Part shown: positions 22,755 through 35,518 of the stretch, piece after piece | Layout: each line of letters starts with the position of its first letter | How positions within the stretch are numbered: the first letter of the stretch is position 1 | Source: Erodium maritimum | Taxonomy: Eukaryota > Streptophyta > Magnoliopsida > Geraniales > Geraniaceae | Direction: 5' to 3' | DNA length: 64,000 nucleotides | NCBI GenBank assembly: GCA_963921825.1 | Contig: OY997593.1 | Span: 60,992,039-61,056,038 of the forward strand | Translations under genes and position numbers: made by a program | Notes under the pieces: generated by a model | What the model was told of the DNA's origin: nothing | What the model saw: only the letters and a program-made list of their open reading frames with translations | The model's database searches: none

Positions 22755-23662
22755 AGTTCAACTGAATTGATACATGTAAACTGATGTGGTGATGATTGAT
22801 CATTTTAGACATGGTTGTGAGCGAATATATGTCAACTGATTGATGGATGAAAACCTACCTTAAGACATTGTTTTTAAATATTTTTTGTTTCTAATTTATC
22901 GTTTATTTGTAGTTAAGTATTTTTCAACCTTATGTGATAATGGTTTTATCTTATTATTCGATATTGGGTTTTAGTCACGATACTAGGTTTTACTCATAAA
23001 TCTATGTTACTGAACATTTATTCTACTAGGTTCTTGATCACAGTACCGGACACCAAACATCATATTGATTTTATTGATACTGGTTTTAATCATAAATCCA
23101 TGTTACTGTATTTATCTTGTACTGGGTTCTTCACCCCACTGTAGCGCATATTGACGACAAGTTCCAAATTTTTTTATTATAGATTCCAATGATAAAAACT
23201 ACAAGTTCTAGCTATCTACATAATATGTTATCGTTACAACCTGTACGGAATGCAAACTTTTGGATCCTATTAAATAACTAATTTATTTCATTATTTCGAA
23301 ACTTGAACTAACCTTCCATCTCATTTCTTTTATCTTCTTTATATACTTTGGTAGTGGAGCGTCATCTTATTTTAGTGCGAGGGGTTTGATTGTGTTGGAC
23401 GATAATATAGATAACATCGATGTTGATTTTACCAGTTGATTGGCGATTATCGAAGCTATTAGAATATAAAAAATAATTAGCCCGTCGACTATGAACTTGA
23501 GCTTTTAGTTAAATTGATCCTCTAATATAGTATCAAGCTTGTACCTCATGAACATGCGTTCAAATTTCAGTATCTACAAAAACCGTATTTTTCTTTATTT
23601 ATCTAAAATTGTCTCTAACGGGCCGTCCATTGTCTCTTTTTTCAGTGGGCTTATATCTCCTC
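22755..23662. other. AT-rich gene-free stretch with a duplication
   Basis: GGTTTTACTCATAAATCTATG and about 60 following bases near 22990 recur diverged near 23083. No gene is recognised. Confidence 0.45.
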
Positions 23663-24755
23663 TAAGAGCATGTACATCGAGCGAATCGTGTCCGCGCACC
23701 ACGATTCGCGATTCACGAATCGCACGATGTGGGTCGGGTGATTCGTGAACCACGAACCACGATCTCGCGAACCGCACCGCGAACCACAATTGTGTTTCAC
23801 AGTTCGCGAATCGTGCATTTTTAGTGCCTAATCACAGGCCGCCACATGGCGGGTGAAGAGATTTTTTAAAATCAAAATAATACATTTTTATAATACAACA
23901 ATACCATTTTCCCCCTCCTATAAATTCCCCTCACCCCATTCATCAAACCACCAATATTTCTCTCAAAATTTTCTCTTCTTTTCCTCTCCAATTCTCCAAT
24001 TTATATTGATAAAAAATTTCCGACGACGAGGCTCAAACGAATTACCATGGCTCAAGCGACGACGATGACGACGAGTAGTGAGATGAGTTTATAAATTTGA
24101 TGTACCAAAAGGATTTGTAGTTTGATGTACTATTCAGAGAGTAATGAAATTTCAAGTTTAATTATCCACTTTAGTTAATTAATTTTGCATTTTAGTTAAT
24201 TTATTTATTAATTAATTAATTTTATCATTTTTCAATTTTATTTACTATTTAGTATTTTAAATCTGATTTTAATAAAATCAACAAAAACATAATTAATTAT
24301 CCAGTCAGCATCCACTCAGCATTTATGCAAACCATGATCCTCATACATGATCCTTTTGATATGCTAATCTCTCAGTTTCAGGGTTCGAATCACAATTTAT
24401 CTTAATAACTATATGAATCTCGAATCCTGATCTCTTAGAGCAACTCCAACGGTCGTGGCAGCCGGGTCATTGCAGGCGCTTCCACGATAGGTCGTGTCAA
24501 GGGGTCGTTTTAGGGGCGGCATGTCAAGGAGTCGTTGCAGAATCCTGCAACGACGCGTCGCGTCGTGTCAGCCTCAACGGCTAGTCGGCGACCCAGTGGG
24601 AAGCCGACACGTGTCGGCACCGATTAAAAAAAAAACTTAAAATTTTCTATAAATACAAATTCACCCCAACCCCAAAAATTCACCCCCTCACTTGTTTCAA
24701 GTTCCATTTCCTCTATTCTTCTCCAAATTCTCTCGTTTTTTTTTCTCGATTCGCA

Positions 24756-25903
24756 ATGGACGATAATCCTTGCCTCCAACTCGTATCCGAGTCTTTGGAC
24801 GACGACGACGCCGACTCTCACCACACCGAAGAAGAAGTCATGGCCACTTTCGCGTCATACACCCACCTCCTCAACTCGAGCCACTCATTGCCGCTTCCTC
24901 CATACACCTCGAACACCCACTACTCCCAATGACAGGAGTCGCAAATCCACAACGTGTAACCTTCACAACCTTCCCAATATGTTCTGGCCACACAACCTTC
25001 TCAATCCGTTCCGACGCAATCGAGGAGGAAAGGGAAGAAGGCTGCATCTACATCTATGAAAGCACCTCCGCGGCTGAAGTGGTCCATCGAGGAGGAGAAA
25101 AGATTGTCCAGTTCGTGGCTCAACAATTCGCTGGACCCCATCACCGGGAAGAACCAGAGGAATGACATGTACTGGAAAAAAGGACATGTCGAGTTCATGT
25201 CGACGAGAAAGGCAGACGACCCACCTCAGGAGTGGACTGCTTGCAAGGACCGTTGGCATCAGGTCAACAAAAAAGTCACCAAATTTCAGGAGAAGTATAG
25301 CAACTTTGAGACCGATCTCACAAGCGGGAGGAGTGAGGTTGACGTCATTGCATGCACTGAAGAGGCGTACAGGACGGAGGAAAATCACGAGTTCAACTTC
25401 AAGCATGTATGGAACATCGTCAAGGCGCAACCGAAGTGGCAACATAAAAAAGGTTCCACAATGTGACATCGACATTGACCTCAACCTTGTCGCAGAAAGT
25501 GAAGCAAGCAAGCGGACAAGGTTGGACGAGTCTCACAACTACACTTCGGGCGACGGGTGCGACCACGAGTTGAACTCGCTTGCAAGGGAGGACCGACCGA
25601 TCGGCCAGAACAGAGCCAAGGCCAAGGCTTGAGGAAAAGGCAAACAAGTGGACCCCCCCCCCCACCCCAGCTGGCAGTGGTACCACCCGAGCAAATGCAG
25701 TTTCTTCACGAGTATGCTGAGCGGGAATTGATGATCGTTACGAAAAAACAGAATCTCGAAGATGCCAAATTCAAGATGCAGGAGCGGGTCATGGAGATGT
25801 TGGACAAAGTGGTTAGCCAAGACACCACCAACATGTCCGTGGAGGAAAGGAAGACTCGTAGCGCTCTCATTCAAAACCTAGGGAAACGTTTAGAGTCGCT
25901 TTA
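24756..25903 (+). pseudogene. Harbinger ORF1-like Myb/trihelix protein, broken
   Basis: The start is MDDNPCLQLVSESLDDDDAD. The SANT/trihelix-like core reads PPRLKWSIEEEKRLSSSWLN, NSLDPITGKNQRNDMYWKKG, then WTACKDRWHQVNKKVTKFQE. The C-terminal block reads EQMQFLHEYAERELMIVTKK then LEDAKFKMQERVMEMLDKVV. This is the protein family encoded beside PIF/Harbinger transposases, needed for DNA binding and nuclear import of the transposase. In-frame stops near 24929 and 24957 and near 25464, plus frameshifts, disable it. The promoter-like TATAAATA is near 24649. Its length, about 380 codons, is usual for the family. Confidence 0.82.
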
Positions 25904-26137
25904 GTGAGTCGCTTTAGTTTGGTTTTGAATCTAGGTAATACAAATATTAATCTAGTTGCTTTTGTTGTAGTTTGGGTTTTATTCTACTTAATAAAAAAAT
26001 TATCGGATTCTCGGTGCCTCGGTATTCGTGCACGATTACTATTTTGAAATAGTAACCGTTTGGGTCGTGGCTGCTACGCCGACCCTTCCCTTTCCCTTCT
26101 TATAAATACCCCTCACTCCTCCCTCAAATTCTCACAC

Positions 26138-26142
<5 letters not shown>

Positions 26143-26204
<62 letters not shown>
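26143..26204. repeat. (TC)n microsatellite in leader
   Basis: About 31 TC units lie between a TATAAATA box near 26101 and the second Myb-like relic. The plant 5' leader position is typical for CT runs. Confidence 0.97.
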
Positions 26205-26209
<5 letters not shown>

Positions 26210-26609
26210 GATATATCGAGAGCATCTTCTTCTTAGGCAATTGGTCCTCATGGTCCCCGGAGGAGAAGATGCATTTGGTGTTGAATTGGCTCAAATATGT
26301 CGAGATCGGGGCAAGTACTGGAATAAGCTCTACCTTGCTTTCGTTCAAACCGGAGATGAAGCATGGCCAAAGCGGACGGAGAAGCAAATCAAGGATCATT
26401 TCCAAAAGATGAGCAAAAAGTGCAAGGATTTCGATGCTATTTACCGGGGACGTCTCAACGACCCTAGGAAAAGCGCAACCGAGGAAATCTATGCTGCGAC
26501 CGTGAATGATTATGAAAGCCGACACGGGCTATGGACAAAACGTCATGTGTGGGAGATGCTCAAAGACTATGGGAAGTGGCGTTTACACATTGGAGGTGTT
26601 AGGAATTAG
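26200..26609 (+). pseudogene. Second Harbinger ORF1-like relic
   Basis: One frame begins SWSPEEKMHLVLNWLKYVEI and another continues YWNKLYLAFVQTGDEAWPKR, EKQIKDHFQKMSKKCKDFDA, ESRHGLWTKRHVWEMLKDYG. Together they are the SANT/trihelix core of the same protein family as at 24756-25903, joined by a frameshift near 26300. The C-terminal NAM-associated block is missing. It is a distinct paralogue rather than a duplicate, as the sequences differ throughout. Confidence 0.7.
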
Positions 26610-26869
26610 GTTAATTATCTTTATTTAATTATTGTGTTTTTAATTATCGAATATGAACTATGTTAGTTAATATGTAAGTTGTGTTTGTGGGTTTAAATAA
26701 AAGTATTAATTATATTTGGGGTGTTTTTTAAATTATTGAAAGTATGCTACCATGATCTTTGACACTAGTCATGGCAGATCATTGGAGAAGTTATAGCAAT
26801 GTAAAAACACCTCGTACCATAACTCATTTACACTAGTAATGACAGACTATTGGAGATGCTCTTATATGT

Positions 26870-27329
26870 GATCCTCTATATATATATACATGCTTTAAAG
26901 AATTTACCTCCAATCCCACAAAAGAGTTTGTATAATTGAGTTTGCAACTATGTAGTTGAGGCGATCTTTGATTGCTTAATCCCTCGTCAGTGTCGCACTG
27001 AAGCTTCTCGGTCACGATTTCACCAGTAGGGTGCTAGTTGGTACCGATGGGTTTTTACTGTTATTGTTTACTCTGCACATCCCTAGGTTCACTGCCTAGG
27101 AATCCACCCCGCGCTAACTTACAACCGCCCCTTAATTCCGACGGCGGCTAAGCCGTTTCCCGGTACAGAATCAGTATGCACTCAAAACAATTCTACAAAT
27201 TCCAAATCCATTTATCACGACTCGTGATATATACGCACATACTGATACAGTACAAAAATCACAAGCCATGAACAACACTAACACTAGACCAGTAAATACT
27301 AACAAAGAAGAGAGACAAAAGTCCAGATG
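26870..27329. other. Gene-free stretch in outer Harbinger
   Basis: The sequence from 26930 is GC-moderate (for example AACCGCCCCTTAATTCCGAC) and has no recognised domain. Its origin is unknown. Confidence 0.35.
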
Positions 27330-27965
27330 ATGATAAGGTGGTCAAATCCGGAGCTAGAGGGTGATCATGGAGAGGGCATGCAAGCTCTCCTCGTCCGATT
27401 GTTGCTGCGTTGGCGACCTCCGAGCGTGGATCACCCTCTGCCAGACCAACCGTATCGCTCGCTGCAATCTGTTCCCGGCGCCGCCCACAGGTACTTGGGC
27501 ATCGAAGACTATCCGACCCAATTGAAACAGGAAGAGCCTGGAGCCGTACAGAACCTCAGTGTGGGTTCGACGGACCAGCCTGAAGCTGCAGCCCAGCTTC
27601 ACCACAAAAACCCAGAGAAGGCTCGCACCGAGCGGACTCAGGGTGCGAGAGCTTGATAGGAGATTGAGTTTGGCCAGAGCAATTAGGTGCAGCCCCATCG
27701 GGAATCTGGACACACAAAAGCAAAACTAGAATCGAAGAAGTGGAGAAACGTTGTTACTTACCCCCAAAATATGATTGAAGAAGACTGTGGCTTTCTGTTT
27801 CGTGTTGGGATTGTGTAAGCAAAGAGCATCGAAGAATGGTGAAGATAATTTATGATGCCAACAAATAATAACCACGGTGCTTAATGCAGTGGACGGGGAA
27901 CGAATAATTGACACTGCTCGTCCAGTTATGTAGCGCACCCACGAGAAATGGACACGACTGACCAT
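27330..27965 (-). pseudogene. Spliced-looking gene fragment, unknown family
   Basis: On the minus strand a frame with FFDALCLHNPNTKQKATVFF and NHILG ends at a strong donor GGGG|GTAAGTAAC (near 27764). After a short gap ending TTTTGTGTGTCCAG (near 27713), IPDGAAPNCSGQTQSPIKLS and HPESARCEPSLGFCGEAGLQ follow. The donor, the acceptor and the higher GC suggest a fragment of a host gene carried inside the outer Harbinger element. I do not recognise the protein. The implied intron is only about 50 bp, which is short for plants. Confidence 0.3.
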
Positions 27966-28429
27966 CTAAATGCCTTGTCCATAGACCATGTAGACTGATA
28001 AATGCCGAGTCTGAGATGCTGAGTGTCTGGATGCTGTTTGGTATTCAAATGTTGAGTTTTCCAACCGGAAATGTTTGTAAGAGAATGTACAGTGATGATA
28101 TTCACATGTGAGTTAAAAGCCACTTAAATTAAATTTGTTTTATTGTATGAGACTCATGTTTTGAGTGGATGTCGAATTTGTACTCGTTTTCGCGATTCGA
28201 AATGTAAATAGATGTTTTTTTGTGATAAAAAACATTAAATAAATTATTTAGAACAATACGAACCTATTGACTATAAAGTTGTAAATTTTGGACACCGTTT
28301 GCACAAAATCGGATCTCGCGTTTTGGTTGGTTGGTCGCGAGTCGCACACAATACGTTCCACAGCGTGCGACTCACTAAATTGCGAGTCGTGGGTCGCTAA
28401 CATGATTCGCGCGCTGCACATGTTCTAAA

Positions 28430-29790
28430 AAAGAGGTTGACATTAAATTAGATTTCAGACAAAGCAATATATTAATTAAACATTACATATGGAATAAACC
28501 CTCTCCCTCGTGAAACCTTACAGAACCAAGGGTGTGTAGTCGTCGTCATCGGAAACCTTCAGATCTCCGGTCTTAGGGGTTGCCGGTTGCCTCATGTCCT
28601 CTTCAGTCTCATCATCTGCCCTTCCTCCTTCTTTGGCTACCATTCGACTTAACCCTGCAAATCTCTTCTTGTCCCCAACATTTCTGGTTTCTACACACCG
28701 TTGTCCGACCATCTCCCCTGGCTCTGCACCTTCGAGGCCATAGGGATACGATGGCGCTCTTCTCTTTAAATTATACTTGGGTCGCACCAGAACATGTCTG
28801 CTAGCCCCGGCTCGGCACGACGGGTTGTTCTCTCCTCCGGCTTCTAGTTACCAAAATTCGGTATACTTTAGCTAACTCTGTTTGGTCATCGTCGGGGTTT
28901 CAGGCCCTTGGCCTCTCGCGGGGTGGTTGGGACGGTGGTCTCGTTCCTCAGGCCTTGTGAGAGAGTCTCATTCGTATCTCCCCTTCGCCGGCATAGAAGG
29001 AGTGTGTCGGCTCGGCTCTAGTCTTCAGATTTTTTTGTTTAAGTTTCTCTATCCAATCGTAGTTGTCGTCGTCCGTCTTTCGATACAACCATATCAGGTA
29101 GAGAGATTTGTGGCTTCCTCCACGTGTTCCAGAATTGTGGTCGCCTTCCTGTGGAACGTTTTCGTGATCGTCATAATGTGGGTCGGTGTCGGGGCCTCCA
29201 TCATGATGGTCGTTCTCAATAGCCATTTTATCGACCCCGTATATTTCTGTTCTCCCTCGACCTTCTACCATTGAATTGCCTCCAATCTGCTCTACCGACG
29301 TCCTCTTGATGTCGTGGACTCTCCCCAATCCCATCAGGTGTCGGCATCACCGTGCTCATCGTTGTCTGCCTCACAAGATCGACGAGGACCCTCTTGTTCC
29401 TTCGGGGTCGGGGCCCAATAAGTGGTGTAAACCCATTGGGCCCAAAAACAAGCGAGTCTTTTTGGTGCCCAACCATCTTTTGGCTCAATCTAGAAGGGTC
29501 ATGTTTCGTGGGACAAGGCTTTTTATCCCACCATGAGTCAAGACACCATGTTCCGTGGGTATTTAGAACCTTGGACACGCATTATTGTGCTTATTTCCAA
29601 TTGCCAAATCTCTTCAATTATGTTTTATAAAAGTTCTTGTTACTTTCAGCTTAATGTGTCAGATCGCCTGTTTTTACAAACGGGAGACACTAACCTTTAT
29701 CTCAGCTTATATCAGGTTTTATCCCTTGATTTTGATGGTGCTTCTGTTTGGAAAATGACCGAATGAAAGTATAAACTTTCCTAAAAAAAG
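28430..29790. mobile_element. Possible non-LTR retroelement fragment
   Basis: The stretch has coding-like composition with several medium frames on both strands and ends on the plus strand in GAATGAAAGTATAAACTTTC followed by CTAAAAAAA. That resembles the 3' tails of the other LINE copies in the window. A minus-strand frame (28787-28518) has a basic-acidic C-terminus like LINE ORF1 proteins. Direction and identity are not settled. Confidence 0.3.
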
Positions 29791-30452
29791 GTATCGTTAT
29801 GTAGTCATAAAAATAATTAAACATTATATATTAATTAAACATGATATATATATATATAAGATTAACACATTTGATGAATTTTAGTCTTTCCAAAAAAAAA
29901 GAGATAAACGAAACTAAATAACTATTTTAGATAACCACCAAATTAACGAATTTAGTTTACATACTCATCAACTATTAGAGACAATTATTGTGAACTTTTA
30001 ACCGTTCCTCTGTTCCAGTATCTTTACAAACGTTCCTTCTCCACCAAGACAACAATGTTGGCATTCAGGCTAGTAATAGTATCAATACTTGACGTTTCGG
30101 TATTTGCGTCATTTTTCTGAGTTTTCTCAATCACTAGGAGAATTTGCAAATCCCCCCTCCCCCCACCTCAATTTAGTCTTGGCTTTCATTTGGCCGCATT
30201 CGTTCCTTTATTACACACTTACAAGGGTGGAGATAAAGCTCTTTCAACAGGATCAAGGGTCCATTATGCTAACGAACCATATAAGAAACCTTGACCCATT
30301 GATGACAGTGTTGGAATAAGATGTATGCAATAACTTCATACAACCTCGTTCGCTTCTTGTATTGGTTGACAGGTGGAGGTTTTTTTTATTTTTCGTTAAT
30401 TTCATACATCATTATGGTCTTCTCGTAGAGCTGGTCATCGCTTAGTCACATG
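29791..30452. other. AT-rich gene-free stretch
   Basis: It includes an AT run near 29850. No gene, TIR pair or RNA gene is seen. Confidence 0.5.
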
Positions 30453-30457
30453 TGTAC

Positions 30458-33066
30458 TGTCACGCCCCAAATCCGGTTCTTGCCCGGACTCGAGGCATGA
30501 CTATAAAGATACAAATAAAGGAGATAACCAATTAAATCAATTTCCATAAAACTCCAATACTATAACTCGAACCCATCAATACGTAGTTCAAAACATGAAA
30601 TAACCCTCAAGGGGTGTAATAATAATAATCTCCACGGTTTGATTCACAACAAAAACTGTAAAGTCCGAAGTCTCTAATAAGTACCCCGCCGAGAAGCACC
30701 CAAGCTTCTACTCCTCAATCAAGCCTGTAGACACAACAATAAATCATAGGGGTGAGCTCACGCTCAGTAGGGAAAACGCATAACAAGGTAAACCTTAACT
30801 CGAACAGGATCAACAATAAAGTTAACAGAATATAACTTAACAAAATAAGGGTAATAAGTAAACCAGCCAATGCCGTGGCACATGAAGTCACCACCCTCCG
30901 ATCCACATGATGTGTCCTCTCGGATTCTCCCTCAAATCCAGAGGAGACGCATAACATTGAGGCGACCGGAAACAACCCTTCGGGGCGCTTATCGTCGGGA
31001 TTCTCAGAAACGTCTCCAAAGGATTTTATGTCATTGGGAACCCAGGGCCATACTCCCGTAGGAGCGCACACGTGGGCAATTTAAGAAATAGCCAATATAT
31101 CATCCTACACCGGACTCCTCAACGGTGTAGGTGTCATATCGTATCAACCATAATCCAATAACAACTTAGCAACACGCTCAACCGAAACTCGACACCATCC
31201 AATCCAACCACCCTTAAACCACTAACACACATAGCTCACACATCACCAATTCCCCATAGCACACAACACACAAATCACTAGATCATTTCACACCAATCAC
31301 ACAATTCCAACTTACCGTTCACTTACCAGTTTCGAACCACCGGGGCATCGATCACCTGATTGCACCGCTCGGTACAACCAGTCATACTCGATGCTCCAAA
31401 CAACCATTCAAGTAAATCAAGTAATCATTCGAATACAATCAACGAGCAAGTACGAGTTTAAACAACCAATCATCAAGCCTTCAAGAGAGCATTCAAACAT
31501 GCAATTCCACTAGTTTCATTAGACTCTTTAGCCTATCCACTAAGCAATCAACAACCAAGCATGTGATCCTAACACACAACTAATCCGAGGGCTTTGCCAA
31601 GGCTCCTCTACCAGACAATCATATCTCAAGTATTGAAAGCGAATTACACTAGTGATTGGCATCCTAATCGGTCACCACTAGACACTCCGGTTATTAGTAA
31701 TTGAAAGACGAGTAGGCTAGTTATTCGCATCCTATATGCATATCTAGGACCTTTTCCAATTTTATTAACCTAGCATGCATACTAAGCATCGTAAAAGAGA
31801 GGTTAAGGCTTTCCCTACCTCAAGGTCCTCCTCTTCAAAGCTTTGGTGAAGTCCGATGATCACCCATTTGCTCTTCCCTCGGGTCTCGGCGTGATCCTTG
31901 CTCCTCTAGCTCGATCCCCAAAGTCTTGGACACAAAGAAACACTAATTAGGCTCCACTTAAACAACAAGGAAGACCCCCAAAACCCTTCCAAAGTTACCA
32001 AGATGTAAAACCTTCGAAAAACCCTCCAAGAACCCTCACCCTGGTGGGTCACGGATCTGGTCACGGATCCGTGACGTTAACCCTCACGGTTACCGTCACG
32101 GAGCCGTGACGAGTGCCGTCACGGTCTCCCTCACGGAGCCGTGACGTCGCCCGTCACGGGATCCGTCACGGATCCGTGACGCACCAGGACAGATTCGCCC
32201 TTCTTCAACCTCCAGCTCCAAAACTCCGAAAAACTACCATCAAACCCAGAAAATTACCCTCTCCAACCCCCAAAACAGTCCAAATCCTTCAATACTCCTC
32301 TACCCATGGTAGGAATCAACACACAAACAAGTTTTCCAAGGATTCATCAAATCAAACTCACTTCAAAATCTCCAACCACTATTGATTTCTCACCAACAAT
32401 CCAACGAGGTTCATCATCAACACCATCTCCCACCATTTCTACTCAACCCAACATCATCTAGCCATTTTTCACCCAAAACCCAAGGAAATAGATGAAGAGA
32501 AAAGATGAGTAGACAGTTCCATTACCTCTAGAATGTGAAGATGAAGAGGATGCTAGTGATTTTGAGGGTGGAAGGCTAGAGGAAGGCTTCAAAAGGCTCC
32601 TTCTTCCTTGGTTTTCCTTCAAGCCTCCATGGGAGCTCTTCTCCCTTGCTTCCTCTCCCAAATTCGGCTACACCAATGCAAATAGGAAATGATTTTGCTT
32701 CTCCAATCACATATAATACCTAGATGTAGCAATGACTTAAAAGCCCTTGAGCTAGAAACCCATGTAGAAGCTTTTGGGAGGGTAAAAGGGACAATGACTA
32801 TCCCTTTTTCTCTCATTCAACCAAAATAGGACAAGTGTCCCTCTAGCTCATTTAAATTTCCAATTTAAATTCCAGCACTTTTAAAATTGAAGCTTTAGTC
32901 GATATAAAGTCTCGTTTTGACCAAAATTGACTTTATTCAATATTATACTCAAACGAAAGGGTTTTCTCCCCTGAAGCCAACCGTGATAATGGCTACTTCG
33001 TTTGGGTTCCGGAAAAGTCCCGAGTGACTTCCGGAGTCACCGGTTCGACCGGAAGCGGGTCTTACA
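30458..33066 (-). mobile_element. Solo gypsy LTR (copy D) with TSD TGTAC
   Basis: Read on the minus strand it runs TGTAAGACCCGC...GGGGCGTGACA. TGTAC is duplicated at 30453-30457 and 33067-33071. Donor-like TTGAG|GTAGGGAA lies at 31819/31818. The palindrome is at 30749-30766 (plus strand GGGGTGAGCTCACGCTCA), and the acceptor-like GTGTCTACAG ends at 30725. Another donor-like TCTAGAG|GTAATGG is near 32528, earlier in the leader. Copy D is closest to copy E, as both share a leader with GAGAAATCAAT. A 35-bp palindromic repeat lies at 32060-32180. Confidence 0.92.
32060..32180. repeat. 35-bp repeat with 16-bp palindromic core
   Basis: Four cores start at 32060, 32095, 32130 and 32165, exactly 35 bp apart. 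The first and last are the perfect palindrome GTCACGGATCCGTGAC; the middle two differ by one or two bases. It is in the leader part of LTR D. Confidence 0.95.
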
Positions 33067-33249
33067 TGTACGGTTTTTTTACCTTCAAAAATTAACTATT
33101 AAATCTTTTCACCCGAAGGTTCCCTTTGTCCCAATGATTCATCAATTGTGTCCAATCATTTTGCTTCATAATTCCGCCCGAGTTGTACTCTACCTCAACA
33201 TTTCTCAAAATAAAAGTGTTGGCTTGATATTCCCTTTCTTTGAGTCCTT

Positions 33250-34615
33250 GGATTGATGAATTCAACAAGAGACTTCAGGAGAGTGTTGTGTGCCCATCAA
33301 GGGTAGGTTGATTCTAAATGGAATCTCTCTTGTCTTCCCTTCCCTCACCGCTCCTCATATTTGGTTCTTCGGTATATCTCTTAATTGGCTCAAGATCCTC
33401 GTTTTGATGAGATTTTTTGTCCGGGCAAGGTTCGATGGGCGTTAGAATATGGATGCTTCATCCAATTTTTGGAGGATGTCTGTGTCACAGATTTTCCTCT
33501 TTTGATTTTGTTTCCTCGCCTTTTTAGATTGATGGTTGAGTATGGTTAGTCAATTATTTATTATATCGAGAACCCATTGCCTTTAATGGCCTCTAAACCT
33601 TTCTCTTAGATGTTCATCTCGACTTTGTCCGTACAAACAGGTTGTTCTGGTCTATGGATTCTTATGGTTTCTCAACTTCGAGAGTTTTTTATGTCTTTAC
33701 TGGTGTTGACAGGTTGGAATCGGTATTTTGGGTTTCTGTAGGTTAGAAATGTGATATTTTACCTAAGTTCCAATCTTTTTCTTGGCTTATTGCTCTCGAT
33801 TATGTCCTCGCTAGATATTTCTTGGTGGTGATAGGTTTCTCGGTCCGAGTGAGTCTTTGGATGTGTCATATATGTAGAAAACATATTGAGGACACCTCTC
33901 ACTTTCTCATTACGTATGGATGGGTTGGGCAAGTGTGTTCCTTGGTTCTCTAGTCGTCAGGGGTTCCCTCAAATCTTTGTTCGTCTCTTGATTTGTTCAT
34001 TTCTTCTTGTCCTTCTATTTATGGGGTGCATCAGCTACGCAAATCTTAGTCTCGTCTCATTCTTTTTTATTCGTGATTTCTTTAAATGGCTTGGAACGCT
34101 TGTATTTCCAAGGGTTCTTCATTCTAGAGCCAACTATCATTATGCGGAGAATTCAAGTTGTAGCGCTTATGTTAATTTAGGCGGAAGGGTGCGCTCCGTC
34201 TCTTAGGTTTTGGATGGTTTCTCCAATTGATGCTCTTTCTCAACCTTCTTGATATTTCCGTCTATTTTTCTTCTCCCACCTTTTGATCATAGTCTCTTGC
34301 CCGCCTTTTCTCCGCTTGTTCATGAATTATTTGTAGGGTCATTTCACTATACCAGGTAGTGGTGATGGACGTTCAGATCAACTTCTTTGGGGCCATAGGG
34401 TTCACCTTCTATAAACTCTTGTAGCACTATCCACTAGTTTGATGGTTAGAGTTATAGGCAGGTTGGTTCACCCAAATTGAGCATTGCGACTGATTCTTTT
34501 TTCTTTGATTTTTGGGTCTTCTGGTCGTTTGTTCAATTTTATTGGTGGTTTGTGGTTTTCTTCCCGTAATCCATCTCATGTTTTAATGCATTATTTATTT
34601 TCTAATAAAAAATTG
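33250..34615 (+). pseudogene. LINE 3' fragment (post-RT, zf-RVT, 3' tail)
   Basis: DEFNKRLQES starts a stretch with stops that continues through VRARFDG. It then has the zf-RVT zinc knuckle, MCHICRKHIEDTSHFLITYG (about 33860), the C..C.....H..H pattern that follows plant LINE RT. Downstream MAWNACISKG resembles the W.W..RN..IF segment. The 3' end has TTTAATGCATTATTTATTTT followed by CTAATAAAAAA, a LINE-type tail near 34615. It is a 5'-truncated, long-dead copy. Confidence 0.65.
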
Positions 34616-35498
34616 ATAAACATATATTATACAACTCGACAACTTTACAAAACTGTGGAAACATGGGCGTATTTAAGGGGTTTAAGGTATTCCACGACAT
34701 GCTCTACCCCGAGAAAATTTTGTATAATTGTATAGCTTTCAGATATCTTTGATTGGATATTTTATAGGCTTAAATCGAAGATCGTATGAAGAATTTTTGA
34801 TCATTTAAACATATACTGCGTGTATGACCTCATTTCACTTGGAAATGCTTTTTTTTACACTCCAAATATTTATTATACTTTATAACAACCTTATTCACAG
34901 TTTTTAATAGATTGTATTCGAAAAGATTAGATTAAGATATAATAGTTCAGTAGTATGCTTTTGTAAGAATTTATAGTCAATGACAATAAAACAGTTTTGA
35001 CCCATTTTAAAAAAAAAATCATGTCTCATATTATATCATTTATGTTCTCATATATATTGTATGACTATGTTTTGTCCAGAGTGCTCTGCCCACGGCAAAC
35101 AAAATTTTCTAGCTGAAATTCCTTCATAAAAATTGTAGATATATGGATTCCATTTGATTTGATATCTTATGGACCCAAATCGGAGCTCGTATGAGAAAAT
35201 TGTCATTTAAAAAACAGACACTTTTAAAACCGACTGATTTTTTTTGGATTTATTCATTATCGTTTGCATACCAAAAAATAAATTTCTGGATCCACCTCTG
35301 TGTGGTAAATGAAGGATCTGGTTATATGACAATAGGAAACTTTGTTTAGCCTTAATCTAACTAGAAATGTGTTCGATTTAAAGTAAAAATACGGATTTAA
35401 CTCCCTCATCGCATGGTTCCGGAGGAAAACAGTGGTTATACCTTCATCATTTTATCTCAATTTTATTTGGAGAGAGGAGTTTAGACATTCTATATTTA
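34616..35498. repeat. Gene-free stretch with diverged direct repeat
   Basis: A segment of about 130 bp near 34690-34850 (core AAATCGAAGATCGTATGA) recurs diverged near 35090-35225 (core AAATCGGAGCTCGTATGA). No coding capacity is seen. It may be the remains of a repeat element. Confidence 0.5.
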
Positions 35499-35518
35499 AT
35501 TGGATGGTTTTTAATCAC

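Larger units (their letters stand above)
24438..26861 (+). mobile_element. Inner PIF/Harbinger-type element, TSD TTA
   Basis: The ends are GAGCAACTCCAACGG and the inverse of ATTGGAGATGCTC, and TTA flanks both sides (24435-24437 and 26862-26864). It carries two separate Myb/NAM-type ORF1 relics in the same direction, each behind its own TATAAATA leader, and no transposase. A second right-end-like sequence (CATTGGAGAAG near 26781) lies 70 bp before the real end. This suggests one element inserted into or fused with another. Confidence 0.72.
23666..28425. mobile_element. Outer PIF/Harbinger-type element, TSD TAA
   Basis: The left end GAGCATGTACATCGAGCG and the inverse right end GAACATGTGCAGCGCGCG match at 20 of the first 25 bases. 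TAA flanks both ends (23663-23665 and 28426-28428), the size and sequence expected for PIF/Harbinger. The left interior holds the usual short leader (CTATAAATTCCCCTCACC near 23920) and then decays. No transposase is seen. It contains a second Harbinger element (24438-26861) and unrelated sequence with splice-like sites (27330-27965). Given these insertions, it may be a composite rather than a single original element. Confidence 0.65.

Noticed and set aside
26124..26525. Minus-strand ORF with RERERER run
   Set aside because: Translation of the (TC)n tract and the antisense of the Myb-like relic.
29276..29578. Gene on either strand (GPNKWCKPIGPKNKRVF / FGPNGFTPLIGPRPRRNKRV)
   Set aside because: Both strands give similar-length frames with no domain. 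The stretch is reported only as a possible retroelement fragment.
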